The notes beneath the pieces are model-generated. The model did not search any database. It saw nothing but the letters and a program-made list of their open reading frames with translations, and was not told where the DNA came from. Below, piece after piece: positions 1 to 13,279 of a stretch of 64,000 bases of DNA. Made by a program: the position numbers and the translations under genes. The DNA is from Rosa chinensis (lineage: Eukaryota > Streptophyta > Magnoliopsida > Rosales > Rosaceae): NCBI RefSeq assembly GCF_002994745.2, contig NC_037094.1, positions 69,978,819-70,042,818 of the forward strand, written 5' to 3'. Every line of letters begins with the position of its first letter. Positions within the stretch are counted from its first letter, which is position 1.

Positions 1-1300
<1,300 letters not shown>

Positions 1301-1409
1301 AATTCAAAGAAGAAAGAGGGCAGAGTAGTGAAAGAAAGAAGAGGGATTCCAAGAGATGCAGATGTTGTTAATCTTAAAAGAATACAAAGTATGAGAAATG
1401 AAACATAAA

Positions 1410-1630
1410 AGCCACCCTAACACGACGGCAGATACTTTGCAGTAGCAAACTTGTAATATCTTGCTACGGCTATTCTTGCTGAAGTAGACCAACAGTGGCT
1501 GCCAAAGACCAGCGGCAACGGTAATTATTACGGTCGCAGATATTTCGCACAATTGCGACAGAAATTAGTTTTCCGTGGCGAAAGAGGAGGTTTTGGCGAC
1601 GACATTTTTATGCCGACGCAAATTGGTGAA
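1410..1630. repeat. Possible CACTA-type subterminal fragment
   Basis: A locally GC-richer block with repeated GTCGC/GCGAC motifs (for example CGGTCGCAGATATTTCGC and GGCGACGACATTTTTATG). This resembles the motif-rich subterminal regions of plant CACTA elements. I could not find paired ends or a target duplication, so the call is tentative. Confidence 0.25.
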
Positions 1631-1675
1631 GCCAATTGAATTTTTTTTTTTTTTGTGAATGTTGTACTTGTCCCA

Positions 1676-1816
1676 AAAGTCTGGTGCCTTTGCCAAATTC
1701 CAATTCTGTCATCTTAGCCAGACGTCAAAGACTACACATGCTAATCAAAAACTCTGGTGTCTTTTCCAGATTCCAAATCTGGTATTTTAGCCAGATTTCC
1801 AAAAATATACATGCTA
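1676..1816. repeat. Imperfect tandem duplication, about 70 bp unit
   Basis: Two adjacent copies share the order: CTGGTG, TTTGCCA/TTTTCCA, AATTCCAA, a TAGCCAGA block, then ACATGCTA. The copies begin near 1679 and 1751. Confidence 0.7.
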
Positions 1817-3735
1817 AGTAAGTAGTTGTTTATGTACATTGTGTAAAAAATGGTTAGGCTTTGCCAAAACTTGTGAAGGCTGGTAACTATTTACATTAAA
1901 TCTTCAGATGAGTCTTCAAGTCAATATGTTGAGATATCGCTGCAATAGAAGAAAGTAAGAGTTATATCTTAAATTTTATGATTAGTGTAAACATTATAGG
2001 AGAAAGTAGCTGTGCTCACGTTTTCAGAAATTAACTTCAACACAAAAAACTTGCATTTCTTTATAACTGTTACATAATGCATCAACTATTCGTCAAGATA
2101 AACAGAAAATCGCCTATCAGATCCAAACACATAGAAAAGATATGTTGTAAAATACAGAATCAATATGCTTTAGTGTGCTTCTGAGAACCCAGCATAGAGA
2201 ACAATAATGTAACTACACAAAGCATTAATTTGGTTTATATAGTGTGGACGCAAGACCCTGACTGTTACGTAAACTATACCGTCAATAACTAAAAAGCATG
2301 AGTTCATAGCATCACACACATCTGAAAGTTGTTGACACAGAATTTGATAAAAATAAAATTACTTCTGTACAAAAATCCATTATAATCTATGACCAACTTC
2401 CAAACCATAAGCAGCCAAAGTCCAAGGTAGTTCAAGGTATGCTGAGAAAATCACTTGATACCATAGTACCTGGGGCAATAATTCCATGAAGATCGATTAA
2501 ATTCTCCCATGATCAGGTTCCACAAGTTCACCTCCTTGGGAACATTATTTGTTTGGTCTACTTTTGAAGCATGTGGGGGCAATATGTTCTTGTTGCAAAT
2601 TGACCCCCGCTTTCCTTAAACTGCAATGATGCAAACTGAAAAATTATATCTTGGTAACTTATTTTGGTTAGACGTGCACTTCTAAAGTGTTTAGGTGTAT
2701 CATCTAGCGTGATTGATTTGTACATCCATATTCCATATTCTATATAGTTGAAATGTTTCCATATTCTATTTAGTTGAAATGTTGTACATTCGTCCCCACA
2801 GCTGGTTTACTATAATATCAGCATTAGGATTCGTCGCCCATTTAAAAATTTGGAATATATAGTTAGTTACGTATGCGATGAGCCACAGAGCCATGCGTGC
2901 AATATTCCAATTCGAATCGATCTGCAATTACATATAATAATATATAGAGTTGGAAATCTTCCTCACATGGCCAGGCAAGACGACGATCAAGTTGAATTTT
3001 GTCTCCAAAGTAATCACGTACACGCTTAACATGTGGCTTTGTGGAACTCCTCTCAACTCCACATAAATCGTTGAATAAAAATTTCAACGTATACTATTTG
3101 GAAGATGAAGTTAGACCAAAAAAAGATTGTAATGTGTCAAAGTATTAATTGAAAAATTCGGAGTTGATTTTAGAATATTTGACTTGTCAGAGTGTGATTA
3201 GATCTAAATTTTGAGTTCTAAGTTTGAGAATTAAAATCTAAATTTAAAGTAATGATGAGTAAAATTTCTGCAAAGTTATTCGTATGAAAGAGATTATTCT
3301 TTAATAAAGTTGACCTAGTTTTCCTTGATGGAATTTGTTTTGATAGAAAGTATGCAACACATTAATATTAAGAAAATATTGAAACTTTCACGTCAAAAAG
3401 TTCTAAACATGCTTGATAAGCGTACACATGTTTTCGCCAAAAAAAAAAAAAACACACACATATTGGCTTGATATTTCTTAACGAGTTATTATATACCCGC
3501 AGCCTCGAAGATATGGCAACAACTCTTTCTCTAATCATTGCCCCCAGACACTTCCTTTTTCTTTTTATTGGTTGAAATGAAATGAGAGAAGAGATCCCGT
3601 GCACTCCAAAATTTATTAAAGAATAAGAGAATTATAAGGGAGGGAACTAAGCCAAAATATTTTCAAAATCATAATATGCAATAAAGAAAACAAGCTATCA
3701 AAATCAAAATTTTAGAAAATCCAAACGGTCCTCGT
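1817..3735. other. AT-rich spacer, no gene seen
   Basis: No open frame with protein-like composition. One short repeated motif (CCATATTCTAT..AGTTGAAATGTT, 2727-2784) occurs twice. Otherwise nothing is recognisable. Confidence 0.4.
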
Positions 3736-4330
3736 TACAATGCAAATTAATGACAGTTGGAGGTATGTTCCAAAACACAAAATCAGTAGTCAACGTATAT
3801 AGTTGGCTAATGCATCTACAACATGATTCACTTCACAAAATATATAAGAGAAGTGAAAATGCATTTGAGAAATATGAAACAAACAGTTATTCATCCATTG
3901 AACCCAAAGTTGCTAAGACACCAGAGAAGAAGACTAAAGAAGTAAAAAAATTAATTAGAGAAGAGTCAACTTTTAACCAAACATATTTTCAGTCTCTAAC
4001 TGAAGCCTAGCTCAATAGCTTTGATCACCGCCATCACCTGTACGTAGTGCAACCGAGTTAGGTATGTCTAAATTAGAAACAAAAGCACCAAGAATATGAT
4101 CTCTATAATCCCGAAAAACAACACTATGACCCTATTCATGCTTCTAAGCCCCATCAAAATTAATCTTCATCCACCTCAAAGAAGATGGATGTCAATTAAC
4201 TTCGCAACGCAACCGGCATCAAAATCAATTTCGATGATCGACTACGTGGTTATGGATAATAAAGCATCCTATAATTTCGTTATTCGTAATGACGAAATGA
4301 GCATGGTTCTCCTCTCATGACGAGTGCAAG
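3735..4330 (-). pseudogene. Decayed LINE RNase H domain (RVT_3-like)
   Basis: On the minus strand, around 4190-4150, the reading PSSLRWMKINFDGA matches the start of the plant-type RNase H domain that sits at the C-terminus of many plant LINE ORF2-like proteins. It is followed by a VVFRDYRDHILGAFVS-like stretch. Further downstream, at about 3900-3750, a stop-riddled frame has the spacing of the domain's end (a VSHIYREGN-like block, then the terminal TSNCH). Several stops and frameshifts interrupt it, so it is a fossil. No target duplications were found. Confidence 0.55.
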
Positions 4331-4859
4331 AAGTGTTGGTCATAGTCATATAATTAATTGCTCATGTTGCTTAACCATTAAGGCCCTCTCCAAATGATGA
4401 TTCTATATTAAGTTATGGGTTTTTTACTTCAACAGTGTCTGAACTCTTCGAGGACTTTTGAAATGATACCTGAACTTTCAAAGTTATCAATGTGATACAT
4501 GAACTCATTTTTTCGTATCAACGTCGTACCTGTGGTCGATTTCAGTCACAGAACCGTTAACTATGACCACGTGCCCAGCACGTGAGGCACAAAATAAGGG
4601 TAAAAATGACATTTCCCACTTCCTTTAGTTCTTCACGGGGTTTTTTACTTCAACAGTGTCTGAACTCTTCGAGGACTTTTGAAATGATACTTGAACTTTC
4701 AAAGTTATCAAAGTGATACCTGGACTCATTTTTCGGTATCAACATCGTACCTGCGGTTGATTTCTGTCGCAGAACTGTTAACTATGACCACGTGCTCAGC
4801 ACGTGAGGCACTTAATGAGGTTAAAAAACTAATTTACCCTCAAAAGTATTGTTTTTTAT

Positions 4860-5225
4860 TTTTTTTCTTTCTTGTTTTTCTTTTTCGACGTCTTCTTCCC
4901 TCTGATTTGTCCCCTTCGATTGGAAGTCATGGCCGCAAATCAGATCTCACATTCTCTCTCAACCACACAAACCTTTCCAAGCACTACCTGACTACAACCA
5001 CATTGAACTCAGCTAGATCGATATGGCTACCTTGCAAAAATTCAAGCTCTTCACCACTCAATGCCCCGTTGTCGCCTAAAGCCCCATGCGCAGCTCATCC
5101 GCCAGCCCCATCATCCACCACCGCCGATTGCCTCGCCGGAGTACCTTGTCCGATGCTCTCACTAAGTACTGATATTACAGCCGCGAATAACCAAAGGCCG
5201 ATTCTTTTTTGGACAAATTGATTAG
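4860..5225 (+). other. Unidentified gene-like segment inside MULE 1
   Basis: A GC-richer stretch with a frame starting at the ATG near 5022 (MATLQKFKLFTTQCPVV, then a stop). Downstream it is rich in Ser, Pro and Arg. It looks like captured exon sequence because its composition differs sharply from the AT-rich flanks. I do not recognise the source gene. Confidence 0.3.
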
Positions 5226-5474
5226 AAGCTGGAATTAGTGAAATGATCATTGCCCCATTGTTCGATAAATCATATAAAGATAGATATAGTTATACACAAA
5301 CACGCAGTTGTGGAAAAATCAGTTTGGGGTTTTCTCCCATCATCACCATCCTTCGCCTTTTCGCCGCTGTTGAGAGAGAGAAAGAGAGTTACAGAGAGAG
5401 ACTCTCAGTCTCCTTCACTTTTGCAGGTTTTGATTTAATTACTAAGACACGAACTATTTTTGAAATTCATGAAC

Positions 5475-5591
5475 TTATGCTGTGATGCTAGTTGCGGTGA
5501 GGAAGCTGAGTGCCACGATGGCGTGGCCTGCCTCCGTCATATCTCCGGCAAGCTGCACAAGAAGGACTGGATTGCCGCCGGCCATATTATC
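5475..5591 (+). pseudogene. eIF1A fragment captured by MULE 1
   Basis: Translation initiation factor eIF1A is an OB-fold protein of the 43S complex. The frame starting at 5475 reads LCCDASCGEEAECHDG, then VACLRHISGKLHKKDWIAAGHII. This aligns with the conserved eIF1A core (C.DG...L.HI.GK.HKK.WIAAGDI). Several conserved residues are changed. The match stops at a CT-rich run at 5588-5612, so only about 39 codons are present without a start or stop. It is a captured, non-functional piece of a host gene. Confidence 0.7.
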
Positions 5592-6345
5592 TCTCTCTCT
5601 CTCTCTGATCCCTCTGTCTGAAATCTCCGGTAAATTCCAAGTCTCAGATCTGGAGGCCAAGAGTCGTGAAACCGTATACACTGCTCCGGCCTGCAATAAA
5701 TTCAGAGAAGCAAAGTTGTCGTGCAAGTTGTGCTTGGAGAACTCCGATGAGATGGAGTCCCCGGCGGTGTCCTTCCATCAGAGAATTAGATTCAAGTTTT
5801 GCTTTGGGTTTTGCATTTTGCTAGGAAATGTCAACATCCCATCTGATTGCAATTTGCAGATGAAAAAGGAAATAGAAATGGAGAAGAAGAATTGAAGGTA
5901 CGACGGGACACATGAAGAACTAAAGGAAGTGGGAAATGTCATTTTTACCCTTATTTTGTGCCTTACGTGCTGGGCACGTGGTCATAGTTAACGGTTCTGT
6001 GACGGAAATAGACCGCAGGTACGACGTTGATACGAAAAAATAAGTTCAGGTATCACATTGATAACTTTGAAATTTCAAGTATCATTTCAAAAGTCTTTGA
6101 GGAGTTCAGACACTGTTGAAGTATATACTTTTGAGGGTAAATTAGTCTTTTAACCTCATTAAGTGCCTCACGTGCTGGGCACGTGGTCATAGTTAACGGT
6201 TCTGTGACGGAAATCGACCGCAGGTACGACGTTGATACGAAAAAATAAGTTCAGGTATCACATTGATAACTTTGAAAGTTCAGGTATCATTTCAAAAGTC
6301 CTCGAAGAGTTCAGACACTGTTGAAGTAAAAAACCCTTAAGTTAT

Positions 6346-7020
6346 AGAACTTTTTTGCTATATACCATCTCCAATTGGTTTAATAGGACCTCAAGGATCC
6401 ATTTTTGGGGTTGCAAATTTACTAAATAAAGCTTCATATATAGAACATGAAACTCAACTGTTCTATTTTACAATCACACTCAATTGTGGGCAACCCATGT
6501 GCAATTTTTTCACAATTCAAAGTTGTTGGTTAGAGATGATTTGGTTATAGAAGTTACTATTTGGATGAATATTGTCATATAAGGTTGCATTTTCCTGAAT
6601 AGAACTTTTTTTAAAAAATTTTTTTTTTTTGCAACCATTAACTGGAGAAGGCCTAAGAGAATGTCTGCTTAAAGCTCTAGATTAGAAGTTAAAAAAAAAA
6701 ATCCAAGTTGAAGATGATTCGAAACCTATTATTAACTACATCAATGGAAATTAAAGTTCACCTTGGAGATCGACTTAAAACGATATAAAGAATGGAGAAT
6801 TAATTAGAGTCCAAATATAAGAATTATTTAGCGTCAGACGAGTATATAGTCATGTAGAGTTTAGGTCAGATTTGAAAGTATACCAGAATAAGTACATAAT
6901 AATTTATCCTTTGGAATCATGAATTCAAAGACTAAGCTAGAGATTGTAATGATGAACACCTTGAAGAACCATGAGTAGGGGAGGAAGTAGGAACTAGGAT
7001 TTAGAGTTTGGGCGGTTAAG
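6346..7020. other. AT-rich spacer between two MULEs
   Basis: No gene or element ends recognised. Confidence 0.4.
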
Positions 7021-7536
7021 ATTTATATATGATTAAATTTTGTTTAGTTCCTGTACTTTACCTCTAACATCGTTTCAGTCCTTGACATTTCAAATTAATC
7101 CATAAAGTCTCTGACCTCACAGTTTCACTCCAATTAGTCCACTCTGTTAGGGTTTCATCAAAATCTACAGGTAAGTTGCTGACGAGACCATCCATTCCAT
7201 GGCATCTCAGCTTAATTTGCATGCCATGTAATTGAAAAATTGGCCAATATACCCTCTAACATTTTCCCCCATTCTTCTTCTTCACACCCAAAATCCAAAG
7301 CATAAGAGAATCACCACCACTATCACCATAACCACCACCGAGCCCAACCACCATGAACCTTAATTCTCTTCTCCTTCCCTCCTTTGCTCACTAAAACCCA
7401 GATCCAACACTGTTATCCCTTCTTCTGTGTTCTAAACTCTCAAAGCAGTCACAAGTCTCCAACATCACCACACCCAATCTAACTCTGCAAGTAGCAAAAT
7501 AAAATTTTCAATCAGCTCCAAAATTCTAAAATTTCA

Positions 7537-7731
7537 AAGGCGTCGTCTTTCGTGTTTGAACCCCTAGGCGATGAAGAATATTCCAAAGTTGAAGAAGAAG
7601 ACTACTCAGACGTAGAAGACGAAGAAGCATTTGTAAAACCCTCGCGTTCTCGCACTTCTCAATCCCCATGGGACTTCGCTTCCTACTCCGAAACAGTTGC
7701 CAAAGAACATGCCCACCGGAGCACCACCAAG
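7537..7731 (+). pseudogene. DEAD-box helicase RH28 N-terminal fragment in MULE 2
   Basis: The frame reads KASSFVFEPLGDEEYS, continues through an acidic stretch, then reads SQSPWDFASYSETVAKEHAH and RSTTK. The SPWDFASYS..V..EHARRSTT block is the signature N-terminus of plant RH28 (the Drs1-type rRNA-processing DEAD-box helicase), located before the helicase core. The expected initiator ATG is AAG at 7537-7539. The similarity ends at the junction with the proteasome fragment. About 65 codons are present with no helicase motif, so the fragment cannot encode an enzyme. Confidence 0.75.
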
Positions 7732-7740
7732 ATCCTTTTC

Positions 7741-8005
7741 ACCAGAGGCACCGACTGGATCCTTTTCACCTCTTCCTGGCTTGGAGGAGCTCGTGTTTCA
7801 GGTTCTTTTGCTCATCTTTTACATACTTCTCTTGGATGTCGATGAACTCCAGATGGCATTGTAGGGACTTGAGGTGGTTGTAGAGATCGTCCTCGTCGGA
7901 GGATTGGTGCTACTCGTTGAGCTTTAGGTTTGATCTTGTTGATGGGAACGAAGCTGGTGGCTTCGCTGCGGGTTTTAGGTCCAATACCATCGCTGACGCT
8001 GCCAT
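7741..8005 (-). pseudogene. 26S proteasome ATPase RPT3 N-terminal fragment in MULE 2
   Basis: Read on minus from the ATG at 8005, the frame gives MAASAMVLDLKPAAKPPAS and FPSTRS. A TAG stop follows at 7912-7910. The same frame then continues [19 protein letters not shown] and [15 protein letters not shown]. This is the N-terminus and coiled coil of plant RPT3 (regulatory subunit 6B). A single-base loss just before the KRIQSVPLV part shifts the frame again, and the match stops near 7741 where the RH28 fragment begins. A stop, a frameshift and the absent AAA domain make it a pseudogene fragment. Confidence 0.8.
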
Positions 8006-8422
8006 TGTTACTGGCACTTTCAAGCCGAACCAAATGTAAAATTGATCGAGATATTGACCTCCGAATGTAAAATTGATTCGAAGACCCTTGACCATGGTGA
8101 CAGTGCTCTTCTATCTCTCTAAGCTCTCGAAGCCCTTGGATTCTGTGTGAGGAAGAAGAGGTTGCAGCAAGAAGAAAATAGAGAAGAACAAAAAAAAAAA
8201 AATTTAAGGGGCAATCAGGGGTATTCTTGACATTTTACCATTCACCGCACTCACATGGCGTTGAGTTGGCATCTAAATTTGTGCCACGTCAGTTAGTTAA
8301 TGGAGCAATTGGACGGAGTGGACTAATTTGAGTGAAATTATGAGGTCAGAGACTATAGATTAAATTGAAATGTCAGGGACTGAAACGATAGTGACTAAAT
8401 AAAATTTAAACCATTTATATAT

Positions 8423-8780
8423 AATAATTTAACACCGTCCTATTTAAAAATAATAATTAAAAATACAATCAGAAAAATAATTAGTAAGTAGTTAATAGTA
8501 TATTTTTATAATTATCACTCATGTTTTCATTTTGGTTGGTAACTGCGTTCTAAAACTTTAGTTTTCTATCTTTTTGGATGGGGTCTGGACCCCTTCAAAT
8601 ATCATAGTAGTTCCGCCACTGGCATGAGTGACAATTTGAATTGCTTTTAGTTTCCGTATGTCTATTATATATATGACATTTGTTTGACTTGTAAAATAAG
8701 GTTACCTGGATTACAGGTCGCTAAGACACAAGAACATCAACATGATACGTTAGCACTCATAGTATGCGGTACGTAATATA
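8423..8780. other. AT-rich spacer
   Basis: No gene recognised. Confidence 0.4.
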
Positions 8781-11700
8781 CATATTGTGAGCCCTAGAAA
8801 TATTTAAGGAGTTAAAGTGAAATTGTTCGAGATATAATTTGTAATATCGATAAGTACTAAAGACACTTAGAAAATTTTTCTGAATTTTCAAGGAAGTAAA
8901 CTCTTCAATTTAAGGGTTTATTAATAAATTATATGACGCGCCGAGTTTGTGAAAATTTTTCAGACATCCGAATTAATTATTATGATTTTTGAAGTTTCGG
9001 GATTATAGAAATTATTTAACCGAAAAGAAAAATATAGCGATGCGTTCTCAGCCGTCCTAAATGACCACTTCTTCATCAAGACCGTTGAAATTCATTTAAA
9101 GAAAGGCTGTAAAAGTGTAGAGGATAGATCAGACACCCCAGATTTCTCTAGAACTCTTGGCATCGAGACCCGTTTCCTCAACCAGGAAACCCGCGCCGGT
9201 GACCCGACTCCATCTCTGCCTTTCGGCCACGATACTGCCGCGCACCGGTGCGGTTCGACTTCTCTTCTCATCGCCTACCTTCCTACGGTTTTGGTTCATC
9301 CAATCTCTGATCGAGGGAAGAGAATCGAACGCCGGAAGTTTCTGGTTTTCCGGCTGCAAATTCCGGTGTCTCCGGCGATTTCTTGTGATGCATGAGGTAC
9401 GAAACGAAATCCTTTCGTCAAGCTTTACGTCTGTGTATGTTTAGTTTTTTATTTTGGTTTAGTTCTGAACGAATTGATATATTCGGTGTCATCGGGCTTG
9501 GTCGGAGTTCACTACTCACAGCGGGTGTCACCTGTTCTCACGTTTGAACTGTCCAGTTTGATTGAAAGAGTCATATATGGAGAATCGATTGAGACTACTT
9601 CGAGTTAAGCTGTTAAGGTAAACCATTCTCGGCATAGTCTTGTGATTTTGAAGTTGGGTTGTCAATCTTGGAAACTAACTGCCTTCTTGTTAATTGAATG
9701 GTTGAGTTTGGAGGAAAACGCAGAAATACGAAGGGAATGGGATCCAGAAGCTTGAGGTTGAAGAGAAGTGGGAACCTATATTTTTAGGCTCTGCTTGTCG
9801 ATAATTAATGAAGGTAATAGTCTCAAAGAAGTGCATTGGTTTGGACTTTGGATGTTGTTGAGTGGACAAATGAAAGTTTGGTATTTGACCATCTAAGTAT
9901 GCGTATTGGTCACCTGATGATTTGAAGTTGGTTAAAATGATTTTTGGCTTGTTTATTGGTTTCAAGTGGTGGAATTGGAATGTAAAAGTTGGATCACCTC
10001 TGTGCAGATTTCACATGAATGGTTGGTGCAAGTTGTTACATACTCCAAGACCCAAATTGGGTTTTAGACAGAAAACTGAATTATAAAAGGTAATTGTGAA
10101 ACCCCAACCTTGGAATTGTGTATCGTAAGTTGGTTGTACATAAAGAGTTGGATGGATTTGTTATGTTGATTGTAATGGTTGGTTGTGTTGAGTGTTTATG
10201 TGGGAAACAAGAATAAATGTTTGGATTTGGTTATATAGAATGCGAAATACGGGTGTGTACAGGAGGTTTTGAATATGTGGGACAATGGCATATTAAGTTC
10301 CTTCAATTGTTAAGTTTTTTTGTTTTTTTGGGAGAAATCTTTAATTGTTAAAGTTGAAGCCATTGAAAGAAATATGTTGTCATAGAATTAAAACTTGGTC
10401 TATTGAAGTTGACGTTCTTTTTTCTGGCATAAAAAGTAACATTACAAACACCACAACGAAAGAAACAAAGAAACAGAAGGGAAACCCCATGGAACACGCT
10501 CTCATGGGGAAGCAGAAACTGCTGCATCAAATTGAAGGATGTGCTAGAGGGTGGGATGGTCATTGAGAATGACAATAAAATGGAAGTAATTGTATGTACC
10601 GAGCCATGACAAGTTGAATAAGTTCACAAAAGTTAGCATTCATGATTGGTCATGGAAGGTTTGAGACCTTGTATACTACTTGCCTTGGAGTTTAATTGAG
10701 CTGTATATCAGATGTGGTGGGACTTGATTACCATGAATGATTAAATGACGTTGTTGGTAAGTAATTTGAATTCTTACTGCATTGGTATAAAGAAATAAAT
10801 ATTTTCTTGGTTGAACTTTAATTTGGGGTATGAAGGTCATGAATTGAAAAGTAATTAGACAAGAGAAAATTGTTGGGTGTCCAAAGTAATTGAAGATACT
10901 TAACCCAATAAAAAATGAGTTCACTTTCGGAATGAATTAGTCAAATGGATTTGATATTGTTATCGAATAGAATTTTATATTAACACTCAAATACTATTAT
11001 TGTCAGACTAGGACTCCAGTTACCTGAAACGTAAAAGATGGTGGTGTTTGCCTAGGAGAGAATGAAACCAAATCTGCTGATATTTCAGGTAGGAGACTCT
11101 AGACTCGCCTCAATTAGTGATTTTTATGCATGTATTGTTATTGTGAATATTGATGCATGAAAATCTGTATTCGATTTTCTATGAGTTATTATTTGATGAC
11201 CTGAGAGTGACAGGAGCATAACGACTTCTTTGGGCTTTGATCCCCTAAACCTCCTGAGGGGTTGTATGGACTGAAGAGTGTCTGACATCCTTTGAAGTGT
11301 GACACTACTTCTAGGTGATAAGGTGTAAGTGGATACTAACGATATTAATCGTGGTGAGGTTGTAGTTGGCACAGAAACCGGTCATCATGCATGTATGTTT
11401 TTCTTTATGGGCCCTACTAGTTTTTTTTTTTTTAATAAACAAACTATGATTTGTGGTTTCGAATATATTATCATATGCATCATTTTTCACTTACTTTAAT
11501 TGTCGGCACCATTGTTTAATTGTTTTTACACCTAGCTGGGCTTAAGTCTTATTGAGCAGTGAGGACGAAAGCTCACCCCTACAATAGTTTGTAGATGCAG
11601 ATACTGTGTACGAAGACAGGACAGTTGGAAGATGCTAAATGTGGCTTAATTACCCTATACTTCAATTGTCACTGACGGAGTTAGATCCGTGTGACAGGTT

Positions 11701-12056
11701 TTTCTTTTTTTTCTCTATTCTCACAAAACTTGCTTATCAAGATTGTGATTGTTTGTAAAATACCTCTTTGTATATTTTTTGGACTTTGGTTTTAAACTGG
11801 ATAATCATTCGATAATTATTTTGAAACTTGTATTTGTTTTTAAAGGATTTCCATTGGTTTTATAGTTTTCACCTCCCTTAAACAAATGCTTCCGTGCTCA
11901 AATTTTAGTAATGAACTTATTAAAGTATTTTAATTTCCTTGTTTTGCCTTGTGAATTCTTAGGACTTGAGTTAAGCATCTTAGCTTAGGTTTTAAGAATA
12001 CACGGCACTGTAATGTGCTCGATTTGATGTGGTGCATATCGGGGTGTTACACATAT
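8781..12056. mobile_element. Solo-LTR-like element, 3.27 kb
   Basis: The element is 8786-12051. It begins TGTGAGCCCTAG, ends GGGGTGTTACA, and is flanked by a perfect 5-bp duplication CATAT (8781-8785 and 12052-12056). TG...CA ends plus a 5-bp duplication are the hallmark of LTR-retrotransposon integration. No second internal copy of the ends, no primer-binding site and no gag/pol were seen. It is therefore best read as a solo LTR, or a large non-coding derivative, of a Gypsy-type element. The small open frames at 9129-9444 have no family match. Confidence 0.7.
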
Positions 12057-12109
12057 AGTATTTATAAAATTGAATTTATCAATACAATTAAGGATTATTT
12101 AATATAAAT

Positions 12110-13110
12110 AACCATGTCTAATGATATATTGAGTACATAGTTAAGGAGGCCTCCGAGCAATATGGAGCGACCTCGAGAGGCAAAACCTAGGGTCTCGTGT
12201 GGCAGCAGCGAACGTGTGGTATCCAAACTAGGGCGACGACGAGAAGACGGAGCTGCAGATCCTTGTTCAGTGACGTCGGTTGTTCTAGGCATTGTTCGAC
12301 GACCCATTTTTGAAGCGGTATGGCTCTGATTCGCGGCGGCTGAAGGCTGTGATAGTGAGGCTGTTGGGTTAAGGCTTCGGGTTCGACAAATGGTGTTGCG
12401 TCACTGCTGCGCCGGAAGTACTCTTGATGGGTCCATGGTAGTGCACTCTTGGTTTCTTGGACGAGTATTGTTTTACGACAGAGGCTTTGAGGAGACGTCT
12501 TTGAGCATCACTTGTTGATTTCCAGGTCGGAGGTCCGGATTTTCTTCTCTAGTCTTCAACGATGGTGGAGGCCAGAGGGAGGTCGCCGAAACAATGAGGA
12601 TGGGCTGCTCACCGGTTGGTCCTTCTGACTGCATCTTTGGGGTTAAGTTGTGGGGTGCAGGATTAGCCTTGGGCCTCAGCTTCCCTGGGCTGCAGTCTGG
12701 AGGGCTAGGCCTTGGGTTTGTCTTGGTATGGGCCAGTTGGAGGTGAGCCTAATTTAGTTTTTTTTTTTGCTTTGAATAAGTGTTCTTACCTTATTATGCC
12801 CTTGGTCGTAGCTGTACACACAGTACGCTGACTGATGAGTGACTATGTCCGCCAGGAGCCCAGGAGGGTCTTTAGGCATCAATGCTTGTCAAGTCAGTTA
12901 CTCTGATTTAGAGTTGGATAGGTGTAGGATTTTTATATTATGCATTTTTCAGTTTTGTATAGTTTTCATTTTTTTGATGGCTCTACTTTATGTAGACTGA
13001 ATTGCACTTTGAGATGTATTATGAAGGATTTTTGAATAATTCTAGCTTGACAGAGAGACGTCGTTAATATAATGGAACTTGATTCCGTTTCCTTAAAAAA
13101 CAAATAATAT
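12110..13110 (+). repeat. LINE-like 3' fragment
   Basis: A GC-rich, stop-filled region. It ends in an AT-rich tail (ATGGAACTTGATTCCGTTTC then CTTAAAAAAC at about 13070-13102) like the 3' ends of plant non-LTR elements. No reverse transcriptase motif was found. Target duplications are not clear. Confidence 0.35.
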
Positions 13111-13279
13111 TTAAAATAGACAGAATAAAAAAGCCAATTTTTCCAATAGAAATTATTTTATCTTAGCCCATGAGACCAAATCTATTATTCATAGATAACT
13201 ACAATTTCTTAGAAACTTCTTCTCCTTTCGCCAATAAAATAACATAAAGAAAAGAGGAACGCGCCTCACGGCTTGAAAA

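Larger units (their letters stand above)
4408..6345. mobile_element. MULE 1 (Pack-MULE) with 9-bp TSD
   Basis: The element itself is 4417-6336 (1920 bp). Its ends are perfect inverted repeats beginning GGGTTTTTTACTTCAACAGT. The 9-bp sequence TTAAGTTAT flanks it directly at 4408-4416 and 6337-6345. Long terminal inverted repeats with a 9-bp target duplication define a Mutator-like element. Each end carries two successive terminal-repeat copies of about 220 bp (left 4417-4637 and 4638-4850; right about 5900-6117 and 6118-6336). No transposase is present, so it is non-autonomous. The interior holds GC-richer, gene-like sequence including an eIF1A fragment. Confidence 0.93.
7021..8422. mobile_element. 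MULE 2 (Pack-MULE) with 10-bp TSD
   Basis: The element is 7031-8412 (1382 bp), flanked by ATTTATATAT at 7021-7030 and 8413-8422. The terminal inverted repeats run about 110 bp: GTTTCAGTCC..GACATTTCAA and AGTCTCTGACCTCA on the left have inverted counterparts on the right. There is no transposase. The interior contains two host-gene fragments in opposite orientation, an RH28-type helicase on plus and an RPT3 proteasome subunit on minus, joined near 7735. Confidence 0.9.

Noticed and set aside
9129..9444. Overlapping frames that could be the first exon of a host gene
   Set aside because: They fall inside the TG...CA element bounded by CATAT duplications and have no recognisable product or following exons.
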